A stretch of DNA of 64,000 nucleotides from NCBI RefSeq assembly GCF_009735625.1, contig NZ_CP046244.1:2542001-2606000 (forward strand). Reading direction: 5' to 3'. Position numbers and translations under genes: made by a program. The notes under the pieces are model-generated. The model ran no database searches and was not told the DNA's origin. It saw only the letters and a list, made by a program, of their open reading frames with translations. Within the stretch, counting starts at the first letter, position 1. Each line of letters begins with the position of its first letter. This DNA comes from Moorella glycerini (GTDB lineage: Bacteria; Bacillota; DSM-521; Neomoorellales; Neomoorellaceae). Positions 17,767 through 26,756 of the stretch are shown one piece after another.

Positions 17767-18517
17767 TCTTAACCGCCGCCACTACCCATAACGTACCCAT
17801 CGTTGGCCTCCATGTGGATACCACTTCCATCGTCCCTTCGCCTGCGAGGCCGACGCCAGGAAGGCCATAGAAATTTTCCGCCAGGAACACCGCCATCAAC
17901 CTTTTATCTTAAATGACACAATTACTGAAGAATTAGTAAGCAGCTACCCCAAACCGGGGCGGCCCAGGAAAGGGACGGCGCTCCAGAATAAGGTTGTTTA
18001 TTATGCCCACATCCAGGTGGAAGAAGATCAACAAGCAATGGCCCACGAGAAAGACCTGGCTTCCACCTTCGTCCTCATTACCAATCTGATGGACACGGAA
18101 AAATATCCCGACCCGAAAGTGCTCAAAGAGTATAAAGAACAACATGCCGTCGAGAAGCAGTTCCGTTTTCTGAAACAGCCGGTCCTCCTGGGACCTATCT
18201 TCCTTAAAAACAAAAACCGGGTGGAAGCATGTCTTTCGTCTTTCAATTGGTTTTAGGCCCTATTGGTAGCTGCTTACCTGGAATACCGGGTCAGAAAAAG
18301 CCTGGAGAAAGAGGAGAATCCTTTAGTCCTTCCGGGGAAGCGTAAAAGCACTAACCCTACGGCGTGGGCACTCCTGCAAATGTTTGATTATCTTTTGGTG
18401 GTTAAACAGGGTCCGGACCGGGCGTTAATCAACTACCACGGGCCGGAGGTGATTAGAGCTCTTGAACTTGCCGGTTTCAGTAAGGAAATATACCTTTTTC
18501 CTCCCATTTTCCCTTAA
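17767..18517 (+). pseudogene. Decayed IS transposase (IS1634/DUF4277-like)
   Basis: Pieces of a transposase remain: VGLHVDTTSIV (the LHxDTTS region) near 17800, KPGRPRKGTALQNKVVYYAHIQVEED near 17955-18025, AVEKQFRFLKQPVLLGPIFLKNKNRVEA near 18145-18230, and a final segment from 18263 in another frame. Frameshifts and a stop at 18254 make it inactive. The DTTS and VEKQFRFLK motifs place it with IS4/IS1634-type DDE enzymes, but it is not a copy of the intact element at 53358. Confidence 0.8.
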
Positions 18518-18617
18518 CGGAACGGCAAGGGAGTGGATTTTTTGAGGCTTCGAAAATTCTTTGGGAAATCTACCCGGGGGTGCGGAATGTAAGTTTAGCC
18601 GCCGTTGGGTGTTAATA

Positions 18618-20606
18618 TCATTCTTTTACAGGCGTAAGCTTCAAGGAATTCAAGCCCGCCTTTTTTAACTTCCGCCACAGGGTTGTCGGGCTGATACCTA
18701 AAATCTCCGCCATCTTTTTCTTATTCCAGTTGACTTCCTCGCCGACGGCCCGGATTAATTCCACTTCGTTATTAGCAAGTGCTTCGGCGAGAGGGGCGGT
18801 CCTGGCAGGCCCCGTCCGGACCTGAGCAGGGCAATCCTGTTTAGTAGCTGGTTTAATTTCTTGCAGGAGGTGTTCCAGTACCCCGGCCGGGTCGCGGTTA
18901 TACGTAGCGATGGCCACGAACCTTTCCGCGAAGTTTTCCAGTTCACGCACATTGCCGGGCCAATGATAACGTTGCAGGATCTCCAGATCTTCCTGGCCAG
19001 GGAGCTGCAAATCCGCGTTTAATTGGGTGGCGAATTTCTTTACAAAATGTTTAAAGAGGAGGGGGATGTCTTCCATTCTTTCGCGGAGGGGAGGTAGCCG
19101 CAGGAGAAGCACGTTCAAGCGGTAATATAAATCCTGGCGGAATTCCCCTTTCCGGACAGCTTCTTCAAGATTGCAATTGGTGGCGGCAATAATACGTACA
19201 TTTACCGGAATAACTTTATCGCCGCCCAGCCGGGCAACCTCCCTTTCCTGGATTACGCGCAGAATCTTGGCCTGCAGGTCCAGGGGCATGGTGCCTATTT
19301 CATCGAGAAAGATGGTCCCGCCGTGGGCCAGTTCGAATAAACCGGCTTTTCCGGTCTTGCGGGCGCCGGTGAAAGCGCCTTCTTCGTAACCGAATAGTTC
19401 ACTTTCCATAAGTTCTTTGGGCAGGGCCGAGCAGTTGATAGCGACAAAGGGCCCCTTCCTGCGGGCGCTTAAATTGTGGATGCTCTGGGCGAAGAGCTCT
19501 TTGCCGGTGCCGGTCTCGCCATAAATGAGCACGGTAGCATCCGTGGCCGCAAAAGCCCGGGCCTCTTTTTTAGCGCATTCTAAACCCGCGCTGGCGCCGA
19601 CGATGTCTTTGAGGTTGAACCTGGCTACCAGGCCCTTGCTGGCCAGCTGCCGCCTTACATTATACTCCACTTTTTGCAACTGGGAAGCTTCGGTAAAAGT
19701 GATAATCGTCGTCGTCATATTTTCCACTAGGGAACTGGGCACGATATTGGCCACTATCGACTTATCTTTAAATTTAACGAGTATGCCGGCCTGAGGGTGC
19801 TGGTATTTCTCCCCGAGGATTTTTTCCAGGGTTTCTTTCCCCTCGGGCAGCAGGCAATCTTTAAGACTTTTGCCAAGGGGTTTTTTTAGCAAATCGCTCC
19901 GGGCTACTTCCAATAGCTGGCAGGCCCGGTCATTGACATAAACTACTGTTTGATCGCCTTCCAGGAAAATTACTCCTTCGTGGGCAAAATCGAGCAGCGC
20001 CTGAAAGCGTGTCAGGTAATCCCTTTCTTTTTGAATAGCCCGGTAGATGTCAATGGCCTTGCGGACGCACTGGGTGACTGTATCTTTGTGTATTTCGATC
20101 ATCTGGTGCTGGAGACCGCAGGAAACGGCATGCTTTTCGGTAAGAACCCCGCCTACTATTACTGTGACCCCTTTTTCCTTGGCCCTCAATACTGCCGGTA
20201 ACGCTTCTTCCCGGGAATGATATAGTTCTTTAATAACCTCCAACCCGAAAACCACGGGCCAGGGCTCCAGGTCGCAGTCCTGGGCGGAATGGACAACGAG
20301 GGCTGCTTTACCCCCTTTTTTGCTGGCCTGATAAAGGGCCTCCATAATATCGGCAAAAGTGAGATAACGTTCCACCACCGGTATGGATAAAATGGGGGCC
20401 AGCAGGTTGATCGTATCCACACGGCTGATAAGGACGTCGCACTTTTTCTCCAGTTCTCTGGCTACCCGGATTATATCCTTATCATCAAGGGGGTCGGGCT
20501 GGGCAATTTCGATGCCGGCGATCTCGGCAGCCATCTCCCGGCTTACGGCAGCTGATATTTCCACCAGCTTGGGGTGAAAGATGATATGACCTATGCGCGG
20601 TTTCAT
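18618..20606 (-). CDS. Sigma-54 enhancer-binding regulator, PrpR_N-PAS-AAA+-Fis (EBP2)
   Basis: 662 residues from ATG 20606, chosen for the GAGGTG site 5 nt away; a longer frame upstream lacks support. Same architecture as EBP1: PrpR_N sensor, PAS, AAA+ with GETGTGKE and GAFTGA, Fis-type HTH ([19 protein letters not shown]). It is divergent from the enoate reductase gene, which has a near-consensus sigma-54 promoter at 20774, so EBP2 probably activates that operon. Its sensor domain is clearly different from EBP1, hence another inducer. Confidence 0.92.
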   Translation of the reverse strand: MKPRIGHIIFHPKLVEISAAVSREMAAEIAGIEIAQPDPLDDKDIIRVARELEKKCDVLISRVDTINLLAPILSIPVVERYLTFADIMEALYQASKKGGKAALVVHSAQDCDLEPWPVVFGLEVIKELYHSREEALPAVLRAKEKGVTVIVGGVLTEKHAVSCGLQHQMIEIHKDTVTQCVRKAIDIYRAIQKERDYLTRFQALLDFAHEGVIFLEGDQTVVYVNDRACQLLEVARSDLLKKPLGKSLKDCLLPEGKETLEKILGEKYQHPQAGILVKFKDKSIVANIVPSSLVENMTTTIITFTEASQLQKVEYNVRRQLASKGLVARFNLKDIVGASAGLECAKKEARAFAATDATVLIYGETGTGKELFAQSIHNLSARRKGPFVAINCSALPKELMESELFGYEEGAFTGARKTGKAGLFELAHGGTIFLDEIGTMPLDLQAKILRVIQEREVARLGGDKVIPVNVRIIAATNCNLEEAVRKGEFRQDLYYRLNVLLLRLPPLRERMEDIPLLFKHFVKKFATQLNADLQLPGQEDLEILQRYHWPGNVRELENFAERFVAIATYNRDPAGVLEHLLQEIKPATKQDCPAQVRTGPARTAPLAEALANNEVELIRAVGEEVNWNKKKMAEILGISPTTLWRKLKKAGLNSLKLTPVKE

Positions 20607-20773
20607 AGCAACACCTCGCGGAATAAAAATTCTAAAAAGATTATAATACCCTGAAATGAAGTTTGCAATAAAGTAATACATATTTCATAAATGAAATTAA
20701 AGCAACTTGCCGACACCTCCTTACCGGGTAGTATTTGGCTAACGTTACTGTTAAAACCGGTACTTTTCCTGGC

Positions 20774-20789
20774 TGGCACGGTTCTTGCA
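20774..20789 (+). promoter_or_regulatory. Sigma-54 promoter, enoate reductase operon
   Basis: TGGCACGGTTCTTGCA, an excellent -24/-12 match, GG at 20775 and GC at 20787. It rules out starts upstream of about 20800 for the enoate reductase. Confidence 0.85.
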
Positions 20790-20839
20790 ACACAAAAAAT
20801 ATCAATATTAACTTTGCAGCAGCGGCAAGGAGGATGGCA

Positions 20840-22804
20840 ATGAAGCTTCTTTCACCCATTAAAATCGGCAACCTGGAAATTAGAAACCGGGTAGTCATGG
20901 CGCCCATGACCAACAATTATGCCCAGGACGGCTATGTTACCGAGCGGATGTTCCATTTCTACGCCGAGAGAGCCAAAGGCGGGGTGGGGCTGGTTACCGT
21001 TGAAGACGGCATCGTTGATTTTCCGGTAGGGAATAATGCCAAAAATGCGGTGGCCATTGATGACGATAAGTATATTCCCATGCTGCAGAAACTCAGCGCG
21101 GCTATCAAAAGGCACGGTGCCCGGGCGGCAATCCAGCTTTCCCATGCTGGCAGGAGGGCCGGGCGCGTAAGCCTGCATAACGGCTACCTGGAGGTTACCC
21201 GCGGCCGGCTTCCCGTTGCCCCTTCAGTCCTGGCCCACCCCTTTCCCGGGCAGGTTGTGCCCCGGGAGCTAAGGGTAGAAGAGATTGAAGAGATCGTGGA
21301 GAAATTTGGCCAGGCCGCCCGCCGGGCTGCTGAGGCGGGGTTTGATGTCATCAGCATTCATTGTGCCCATATGTACCTTTGCGGCGAGTTTCTCTCGCCC
21401 TGGGCCAACAAGCGCACGGATAAATACGGCGGCAGCCTGGAAAACCGCATGCGCTTTGTGCTGGAGATTATTGCCAGGGTGCAGAAGGAAGTGGGTACCG
21501 ATTTTCCCCTCATCTGCCGCATGAACGGCCAGGAGCCGGAGGGCGGCAATTCCCTCCTGGAGATCCGGGAAATCGCCCGGAGGTTGCAACTGGCAGGCAT
21601 CAAGGCCATCAGCGTTTCGACCGGTTTTGCTGCCGTTTTGCAAGAAAGGAATTTTATCTCCGCCGAAGCCCCGATAGGGACGCCGGAAGGCTGCATCGTG
21701 CCCCTGGCGGAAAACATCAAGATCGGCGTTAGCGTACCGGTGATTACGGCCAACAAGATCCGCAGCGTGGATTTTGCTGAAGGCGTTTTACAGCAGGGGC
21801 GGGCGGATATGATCGCCCTGGGCCGGCCGCTAATTGCCGACCCGTACTGGGTGCAGAAAGTTGCCGCCGGCAGGTATCAAGACATCCGTCCCTGTGTCTC
21901 CTGTTGCCAGGGCTGCGTGGAACACGTGCTCAAAGGCGTACCCATTACCTGCATCCTCAACCCCCGGGCGGGCAAAGAAGGCGAGATCGAAGTCAACCCT
22001 GCGCCGCCGGACCGGCAAAAGAAGGTGCTGGTAATCGGCGGCGGGCCAGGGGGGCTGGAAGCAGCCGTTACCGCTGCCTCAAGGGGGCATAATGTTACCC
22101 TCTGGGAAAAAGAAAAGGAACTGGGCGGCACTATTTTGCTGGCTGAAAAGCCGCCCCGCAAGGGCGAATTGAGGAAGATCATTGATTATTACCGGCACCA
22201 GGTCGAACAGGCAGGTGTAAAAGTGGAATTAGGCTTGGAAGCCAGTAAAGAAGCAGTTACAGCCTTCCAGCCCGACGTTGTCATCCTGGCGACGGGCGGG
22301 AAACCAGTCAGGCCGGCCATCAAAGGCCTTGAACAGGGCAACGTTTACTGGGCTGTTGATCTCCTTAAGAATGATTGCAGCGATATCGGGGAAAAGGTGG
22401 CCATTATCGGCGGCGGGCAGGTCGGTGTGGAAACGGCGGAGTGGCTGGCGGAAAAAGGGAAAGAGGTAACCGTTATCGAGATGCTGCCCGAAGTGGCCGG
22501 GGATATGGCCCATGCGGTCAAGGTGCCCTTAATGCTTAATTTGCAGGACTACGGTGTCAGGATGCTTACCAATACCCGCGTGAAGGAAATTACCGGCGCC
22601 GGCGTCCTGGTGGAGAGGAAGGGGGTAGAGGAACTGCTTCCGGCGGACGCAGTGGTCATCGCTGTGGGAATAGAGGCTGATAACAGCCTGGAAGCGGAAT
22701 TAAAAGATCAGATACCGGCTTTATACGCGGTAGGAGACTGCAAAAGCCCGGGCAAGATTATGGACGCGGTGCATGAAGGGTTCCAGGTAGGGTTACAGAT
22801 TTAA
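20840..22804 (+). CDS. 2-Enoate reductase / 2,4-dienoyl-CoA reductase family flavoenzyme
   Basis: 654 residues from ATG 20840 (AAGGAGG 6 nt upstream). The N-terminal half is an Old Yellow Enzyme FMN barrel (LLSPIKIGNLEIRNRVVMAPM, later HCAHMYLCGEFLSPWANKRTDKYGG). The iron-sulfur ligands are C352-x2-C355-x3-C359-x12-C372. The C-terminal half binds FAD and NAD(P)H with two GxGxxG motifs (VIGGGPGGLEAA, VAIIGGGQVGVE). Clostridial 2-enoate reductases, including one described from Clostridium (Moorella) thermoaceticum, reduce the C=C bond of cinnamate-like acids. Dienoyl-CoA reductase is the alternative. It forms a probable operon with the MatC-type gene downstream and is divergent from EBP2. Confidence 0.88.
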   Translation: MKLLSPIKIGNLEIRNRVVMAPMTNNYAQDGYVTERMFHFYAERAKGGVGLVTVEDGIVDFPVGNNAKNAVAIDDDKYIPMLQKLSAAIKRHGARAAIQLSHAGRRAGRVSLHNGYLEVTRGRLPVAPSVLAHPFPGQVVPRELRVEEIEEIVEKFGQAARRAAEAGFDVISIHCAHMYLCGEFLSPWANKRTDKYGGSLENRMRFVLEIIARVQKEVGTDFPLICRMNGQEPEGGNSLLEIREIARRLQLAGIKAISVSTGFAAVLQERNFISAEAPIGTPEGCIVPLAENIKIGVSVPVITANKIRSVDFAEGVLQQGRADMIALGRPLIADPYWVQKVAAGRYQDIRPCVSCCQGCVEHVLKGVPITCILNPRAGKEGEIEVNPAPPDRQKKVLVIGGGPGGLEAAVTAASRGHNVTLWEKEKELGGTILLAEKPPRKGELRKIIDYYRHQVEQAGVKVELGLEASKEAVTAFQPDVVILATGGKPVRPAIKGLEQGNVYWAVDLLKNDCSDIGEKVAIIGGGQVGVETAEWLAEKGKEVTVIEMLPEVAGDMAHAVKVPLMLNLQDYGVRMLTNTRVKEITGAGVLVERKGVEELLPADAVVIAVGIEADNSLEAELKDQIPALYAVGDCKSPGKIMDAVHEGFQVGLQI

Positions 22805-22822
22805 TCTATTATGGAGCAGATC

Positions 22823-22874
22823 CCGGCGGTGGGAGATGTGATGCAGTGTAGCGTGCTAAATCTCCCACCACCGG
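22823..22874 (+). other. Intercistronic hairpin before second MatC-type gene
   Basis: CCGG, one mismatch, then GGTGGGAGAT pairs with 22860-22874 across a 22-nt loop, giving 14 pairs. The gap 22805-23177 has no convincing gene; this is the third enzyme-hairpin-transporter arrangement in the window. Confidence 0.55.
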
Positions 22875-23177
22875 TGGCGGTGTCGTCCCGGCCTGATTTC
22901 AGCCGGCTTCCCCGCAGGGCTGCAGAAAATAGCCGGCCCGGGAGGTTTAACGCCTGTTATGCCAGGGCTCCAGACAGGATGCCGGACGAAGATAAGCGGA
23001 TCAAATTACAACCCACCAGCCATAAATATTGGAAAGAAAGTCCCGCTAGCAGAGCTGATAGCGGGGATCAAATGTATCCTGGGCGTCAAGTTATTATGTA
23101 AAATCTGAGGGAAGTGAAATTTTGATTTGAATACATGTATGGCAAAATAATTTATTTTCGAGGAGGGAATGTTCCAG

Positions 23178-24443
23178 ATGTCTTTACCGGTAATTGCTTT
23201 CCTGGCACTGATACTCATGATTGTCTTTGCCATGACAATGCCGATAAACATCGGCGCCACCTCATTGGGAATGGCGCTGGTGGTCGGCCACTACATAGGT
23301 GGCCAGAAAGTAGCCGATATCCTGAAAAGCTATCCCACCAGCCTATTTATCGCGATGGTCGGGATCACCTATTTCTTTACCATGGCCCAGGTAAACGGCA
23401 CCCTGGACAAAATTATTAAATATACCCTCAAAAGCGTTAAAGGAAATACTGCCATTCTGCCTATAATTTTCTTTTTTGTGGCCTTTTTCCTTGCGGCCAT
23501 CGGGCCGGGACAAAATGCTTCTTTTGTGATGGCGCCGATAGTCATGCTGCTGGCAGAAGAAGCAGGTATTCACCCTATGCTTATAGCTATCGCAACGAGT
23601 AACGGCGTCCAGGCCGGGGCTTTATCCCCGATTGCCCTGGCCGGGATTATAGTCGCGGGGATAACCCAGAAGATGGGCCTTACGGGCGTGGGCGGCATCC
23701 TGTGGCTGAACCAGGCCGTGGGACACTTTCTCACCGCCATCCTTGCCTATATAATTTTCGGCGGCTTGAAGCTGTGGAAAGTTAAGGACGCAGGCCAGCG
23801 GCAAGCCCTGGCCAATATCCAGGTAGAGCCTTTTACGCGCAATCAGCTGATAACTCTCATCGCCATTATTGTATTCATCATAGGCGTCGCTTTCTTCAAG
23901 CTGGATGTAGGCCTGGGCGGCTTCCTGTTTGGCACCATCCTGGCTATGTTTAGGATTGCCGACGAAGGCAAGGCCCTCAAGCAGATGCCGTGGGGGATTA
24001 TCCTGTTCGTAACAGGTGTTATGGTGCTTGTTGAGCTCATGAGCAAGATTGGGGGCATGGAACTGTTTGCCAGTATAATTGCCAGGCTTTCTACCCCGCT
24101 GACCATCACCCTGGTGGCAGGCTTTATAGCGGGGGCGATTTCTGCCTATGCCGGTACCACCGGTTTCGTTTTGCCCGCCTTTATGCCCCTGGCCCCCGTG
24201 TTGCTGCAGAAGGTGGGGGCGCCGGCAACAGACCTGATACCCTTACTTTCTACAATTGTAGTTTGCGGTTTCTTAGTCGACTTCAGCCCCCTTTCGGCCA
24301 CCGGTGCCATTTTCTACGCCAATGCCGGCGAGAGGACCGACAAGCAGAAGCTCTTCCGGCAGATGATCACCTGGGGCCTGTCCATGGCGGTAGTAGGTTC
24401 TATTCTCTGCTGGCTGTTCTTTACCGTCTTACGCCTGCCCTAA
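23178..24443 (+). CDS. MatC-type dicarboxylate/organic acid carrier (copy 2)
   Basis: 421 residues from ATG 23178 (AGGAGG 11 nt upstream; ATG 23169 sits too close to the site). Polytopic, with the same N-terminal pattern as the protein at 5737 (MPINIGATSLGMALVVGHYIGG, then KSYPTSLFIAMVGITYFFTMAQVNGT). The two copies are clear paralogues with distinct sequences, so cargo probably differs. It lies downstream of the enoate reductase and likely imports its enoate substrate, an inference from position. A strong terminator follows. Confidence 0.75.
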   Translation: MSLPVIAFLALILMIVFAMTMPINIGATSLGMALVVGHYIGGQKVADILKSYPTSLFIAMVGITYFFTMAQVNGTLDKIIKYTLKSVKGNTAILPIIFFFVAFFLAAIGPGQNASFVMAPIVMLLAEEAGIHPMLIAIATSNGVQAGALSPIALAGIIVAGITQKMGLTGVGGILWLNQAVGHFLTAILAYIIFGGLKLWKVKDAGQRQALANIQVEPFTRNQLITLIAIIVFIIGVAFFKLDVGLGGFLFGTILAMFRIADEGKALKQMPWGIILFVTGVMVLVELMSKIGGMELFASIIARLSTPLTITLVAGFIAGAISAYAGTTGFVLPAFMPLAPVLLQKVGAPATDLIPLLSTIVVCGFLVDFSPLSATGAIFYANAGERTDKQKLFRQMITWGLSMAVVGSILCWLFFTVLRLP

Positions 24444-24510
24444 TGCTCCTTGCCGCGGCTGGTGGTTTGCTGCTTGCCTATCTTCCTGCCGTCCGCATCT
24501 TGCCTGGGCT

Positions 24511-24545
24511 AACCGTCCACCTTTCTGCCGGTGGACGGTTTTTAT
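24511..24545 (+). terminator. Rho-independent terminator after MatC-type gene
   Basis: AACCGTCCACC pairs with GGTGGACGGTT (24530-24540) followed by TTTTT. Confidence 0.92.
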
Positions 24546-24642
24546 CTCATTTTCCGCACCCGTTGTGCGAAAGTTGCAGGAAAAACAGCAACCTGGTTGT
24601 ACTTGACGTTAGACCCGTTGCTTTTTTATTATTATAATAAAA

Positions 24643-24753
24643 ATGCAAAATACCTCTTCCTTCATGAGGGTTGAGGAAAAAATAAAAGCCCATCTTGAAG
24701 AGCTTGAATGGCAACAGTTGGGAGTTACCGAGAACGTACCGATATTGATTTAA
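24643..24753 (+). CDS. Possible 36-residue peptide upstream of EBP3
   Basis: A short frame from ATG 24643 encodes a charged helical peptide containing [32 protein letters not shown] pair with 18-bp spacing (24603-24632) lies just before it, implying an almost leaderless message, and no ribosome-binding site is seen. It ends 19 bp before the EBP3 start. It could be a real small protein, an upstream ORF, or a relic. Confidence 0.3.
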   Translation: MQNTSSFMRVEEKIKAHLEELEWQQLGVTENVPILI

Positions 24754-24772
24754 CGGGAAGGTGAGTCCCGCT

Positions 24773-26710
24773 ATGCAGGCCAAGATAGGTTTCCTGGCTT
24801 TATATCCGGAACTGGCAACAAAGGTGCGTCATGTGGCCAGGGAGGTTGCCGGCACTGCCACGGTGACCGTATGGGAAGAAACCAGTCCTCTGGCCGATGC
24901 CACCCTTATCCAGGCGGCTAAAAAACTGGAAGCCGACTGCGACGTGCTTATCGCCCGCGGTGGCATGCAGCCCATGGTGGCCCCGGAGGTATCTGTCCCG
25001 GTAATCGAATGTCCCATTACCTTTCCCGACATCCTCAATGCCCTGTACCAGGCCCGGGATAAAGGGGAAAAGATTTTGCTTATCCTGCACCATTCCCAGG
25101 ATCACGACCTGGGACCCTGGCCCGGGGTTCTAGGTATTAAGGTAATGAAGGTATTATGCAATCACCGCCAGGAAATATATAATAAAGTAAGAAATATATG
25201 GGAGGAGGGAGTAGTGGTAGTAGGGGGAACCCTGGCTGTCGAGGCGGCGAAACAGTTGGGCATGCCTTCTCATTTAATTATTTTCAGTGACAAAACCATT
25301 CTCCAGTCCCTGCAAAAAGCCATCGAAATCGTCAAAGCCACCCACAAAGAGAAAGAGCGGGCTGCCCGGCTGCAGGCCCTCCTCGACTTCGCCCACGAAG
25401 GCATAATCTTCCTGGAAGGCAACAACGCAGTAGCCCATGTCAACAGCGCCGCCACGGAAATCTTAAAAATACCCCGCGAACAACTTATGGGCAGGAAAAT
25501 AACTGAAGTTTTAAAAACCAGTTCCGATAGTTTGGAAGCAATTCTCAACGGCCAGGTCGACAGCCCCCTCACCGGCAAACTACTCAAACTGGACAGCCTC
25601 TCCATCATGGCCAACATCGTCCCCGTGCGGGTGGGTACCCAGACCGCCGGCACGGTAGTCACCTTCTTTGAAGCCGCCCGCCTCCGGAACCTCGAACACA
25701 ACTTCCGCCGCCAGCTGGCCCGGCGGGCCATGACGGCCCGGTTTACCCTGGACGACATCATCGGCCGGAGCAAAGCCATAGCCGCCGTCAAACAGCAGGC
25801 CGCCGTCTTTGCCGCCACCGACTCCACCGTGGCCATCTACGGCGAGAGCGGCGTCGGCAAAGAACTCTTTGCCCAGAGCATCCACAATTTGAGCAGCCGC
25901 AAAAACGGGCCCTTTGTGGCCATCAACTGCTCGGCCCTGCCCAAAGAACTCATGGAGAGCGAGCTCTTCGGCTACGAAGAAGGCGCCTTCACCGGGGCCA
26001 AAAAAGGCGGCAAAGAAGGCCTGTTTGAACTCGCCCACGGCGGCACCCTCTTTTTAGACGAGATCGGCACCATGCCCTTAGAACTGCAGAGCAAGATCTT
26101 AAGGGTGCTCCAGGAAAAAGAAGTCACCCGGCTGGGGGGCAACAGCCTGATACCCGTAGACGTACGCATCATTGTCGCCACCAACCGCGACCTCAAAGAA
26201 GCGGTACGGCAGGGAGAGTTCCGGCAGGACCTGTACTTCCGGCTCAACGTGCTGCCCTTATATATACCTCCCTTAAGGGAGCGGCCTGAAGACATCCCCC
26301 TGCTCTTCGAACACTTTGCGCGCACCTTCAGCCGCCGGCTGGGGCGGCGCCTCAACCTGGACAACCTGCATAACGTCCATCTGCTCCAGGAATACTACTG
26401 GCCCGGCAACGTGCGGGAACTGGTAAACTTCTGCGAACGCTTTGTAGCCCTGGCCGGCCAGCAGGGCGACCAGGACGAACTTTTAAAACAGCTGCTGCAG
26501 GAAAGCAGGCAGGAATTCAACCCCGGCCACGGGTTAAACCTGCTGGAGAAGGGCAGGTGGAAAGAAACCTGGCAGGAGCTGGAGAAGAACCTGCTGGAGC
26601 AGGTGCTGGCCGAGAGCGGCATGACCAAAACGGCCCTCGCCCGGTCCCTGGGGATAGACCGGACCACCCTCTGGAAGAAGCTGAAAAAAAGCAAAGGTGG
26701 TGGGGCTTGA
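24773..26710 (+). CDS. Sigma-54 enhancer-binding regulator, PrpR_N-PAS-AAA+-Fis (EBP3)
   Basis: 645 residues from ATG 24773 (GGAAGGTGAG about 9 nt upstream; GTG 24761 overlaps that site). PrpR_N sensor at about 1-175, then PAS, AAA+ ([14 protein letters not shown]) and Fis HTH. From the helix after the sensor to near the C-terminus it appears identical to EBP1 in DNA. The sensor is only moderately similar, while the loop [27 protein letters not shown] resembles EBP1. The last residues differ, and the gene ends in DNA shared with an MFS gene. Target promoter unclear; the identical HTH implies shared sites with EBP1. Confidence 0.92.
   Translation: MQAKIGFLALYPELATKVRHVAREVAGTATVTVWEETSPLADATLIQAAKKLEADCDVLIARGGMQPMVAPEVSVPVIECPITFPDILNALYQARDKGEKILLILHHSQDHDLGPWPGVLGIKVMKVLCNHRQEIYNKVRNIWEEGVVVVGGTLAVEAAKQLGMPSHLIIFSDKTILQSLQKAIEIVKATHKEKERAARLQALLDFAHEGIIFLEGNNAVAHVNSAATEILKIPREQLMGRKITEVLKTSSDSLEAILNGQVDSPLTGKLLKLDSLSIMANIVPVRVGTQTAGTVVTFFEAARLRNLEHNFRRQLARRAMTARFTLDDIIGRSKAIAAVKQQAAVFAATDSTVAIYGESGVGKELFAQSIHNLSSRKNGPFVAINCSALPKELMESELFGYEEGAFTGAKKGGKEGLFELAHGGTLFLDEIGTMPLELQSKILRVLQEKEVTRLGGNSLIPVDVRIIVATNRDLKEAVRQGEFRQDLYFRLNVLPLYIPPLRERPEDIPLLFEHFARTFSRRLGRRLNLDNLHNVHLLQEYYWPGNVRELVNFCERFVALAGQQGDQDELLKQLLQESRQEFNPGHGLNLLEKGRWKETWQELEKNLLEQVLAESGMTKTALARSLGIDRTTLWKKLKKSKGGGA
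25293..26631 (+). repeat. 1,339-bp block repeated at 11494-12832
   Basis: Second copy of the regulator block described at 11494, constant offset 13,799. It ends where ACC becomes ACG in the codon after GMTK. Confidence 0.9.
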
Positions 26711-26735
26711 TTATAGATACTACTAATTCTTACCG
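26709..26735 (+). repeat. 27-bp patch shared with the MFS gene at 36550-36576
   Basis: The 27 bases starting GATTATAGATACTAC at the stop codon of EBP3 recur exactly inside the MFS gene, where they encode the C-terminal segment [10 protein letters not shown] recombination scar is the simplest reading. Confidence 0.7.
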
Positions 26736-26756
26736 ATAGCATGCTTATTTTGATAA

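Noticed and set aside
22811-23101. 96-codon frame in the gap before the second MatC-type gene.
   Set aside because: Covers the large hairpin, has no ribosome site and shows no family resemblance.
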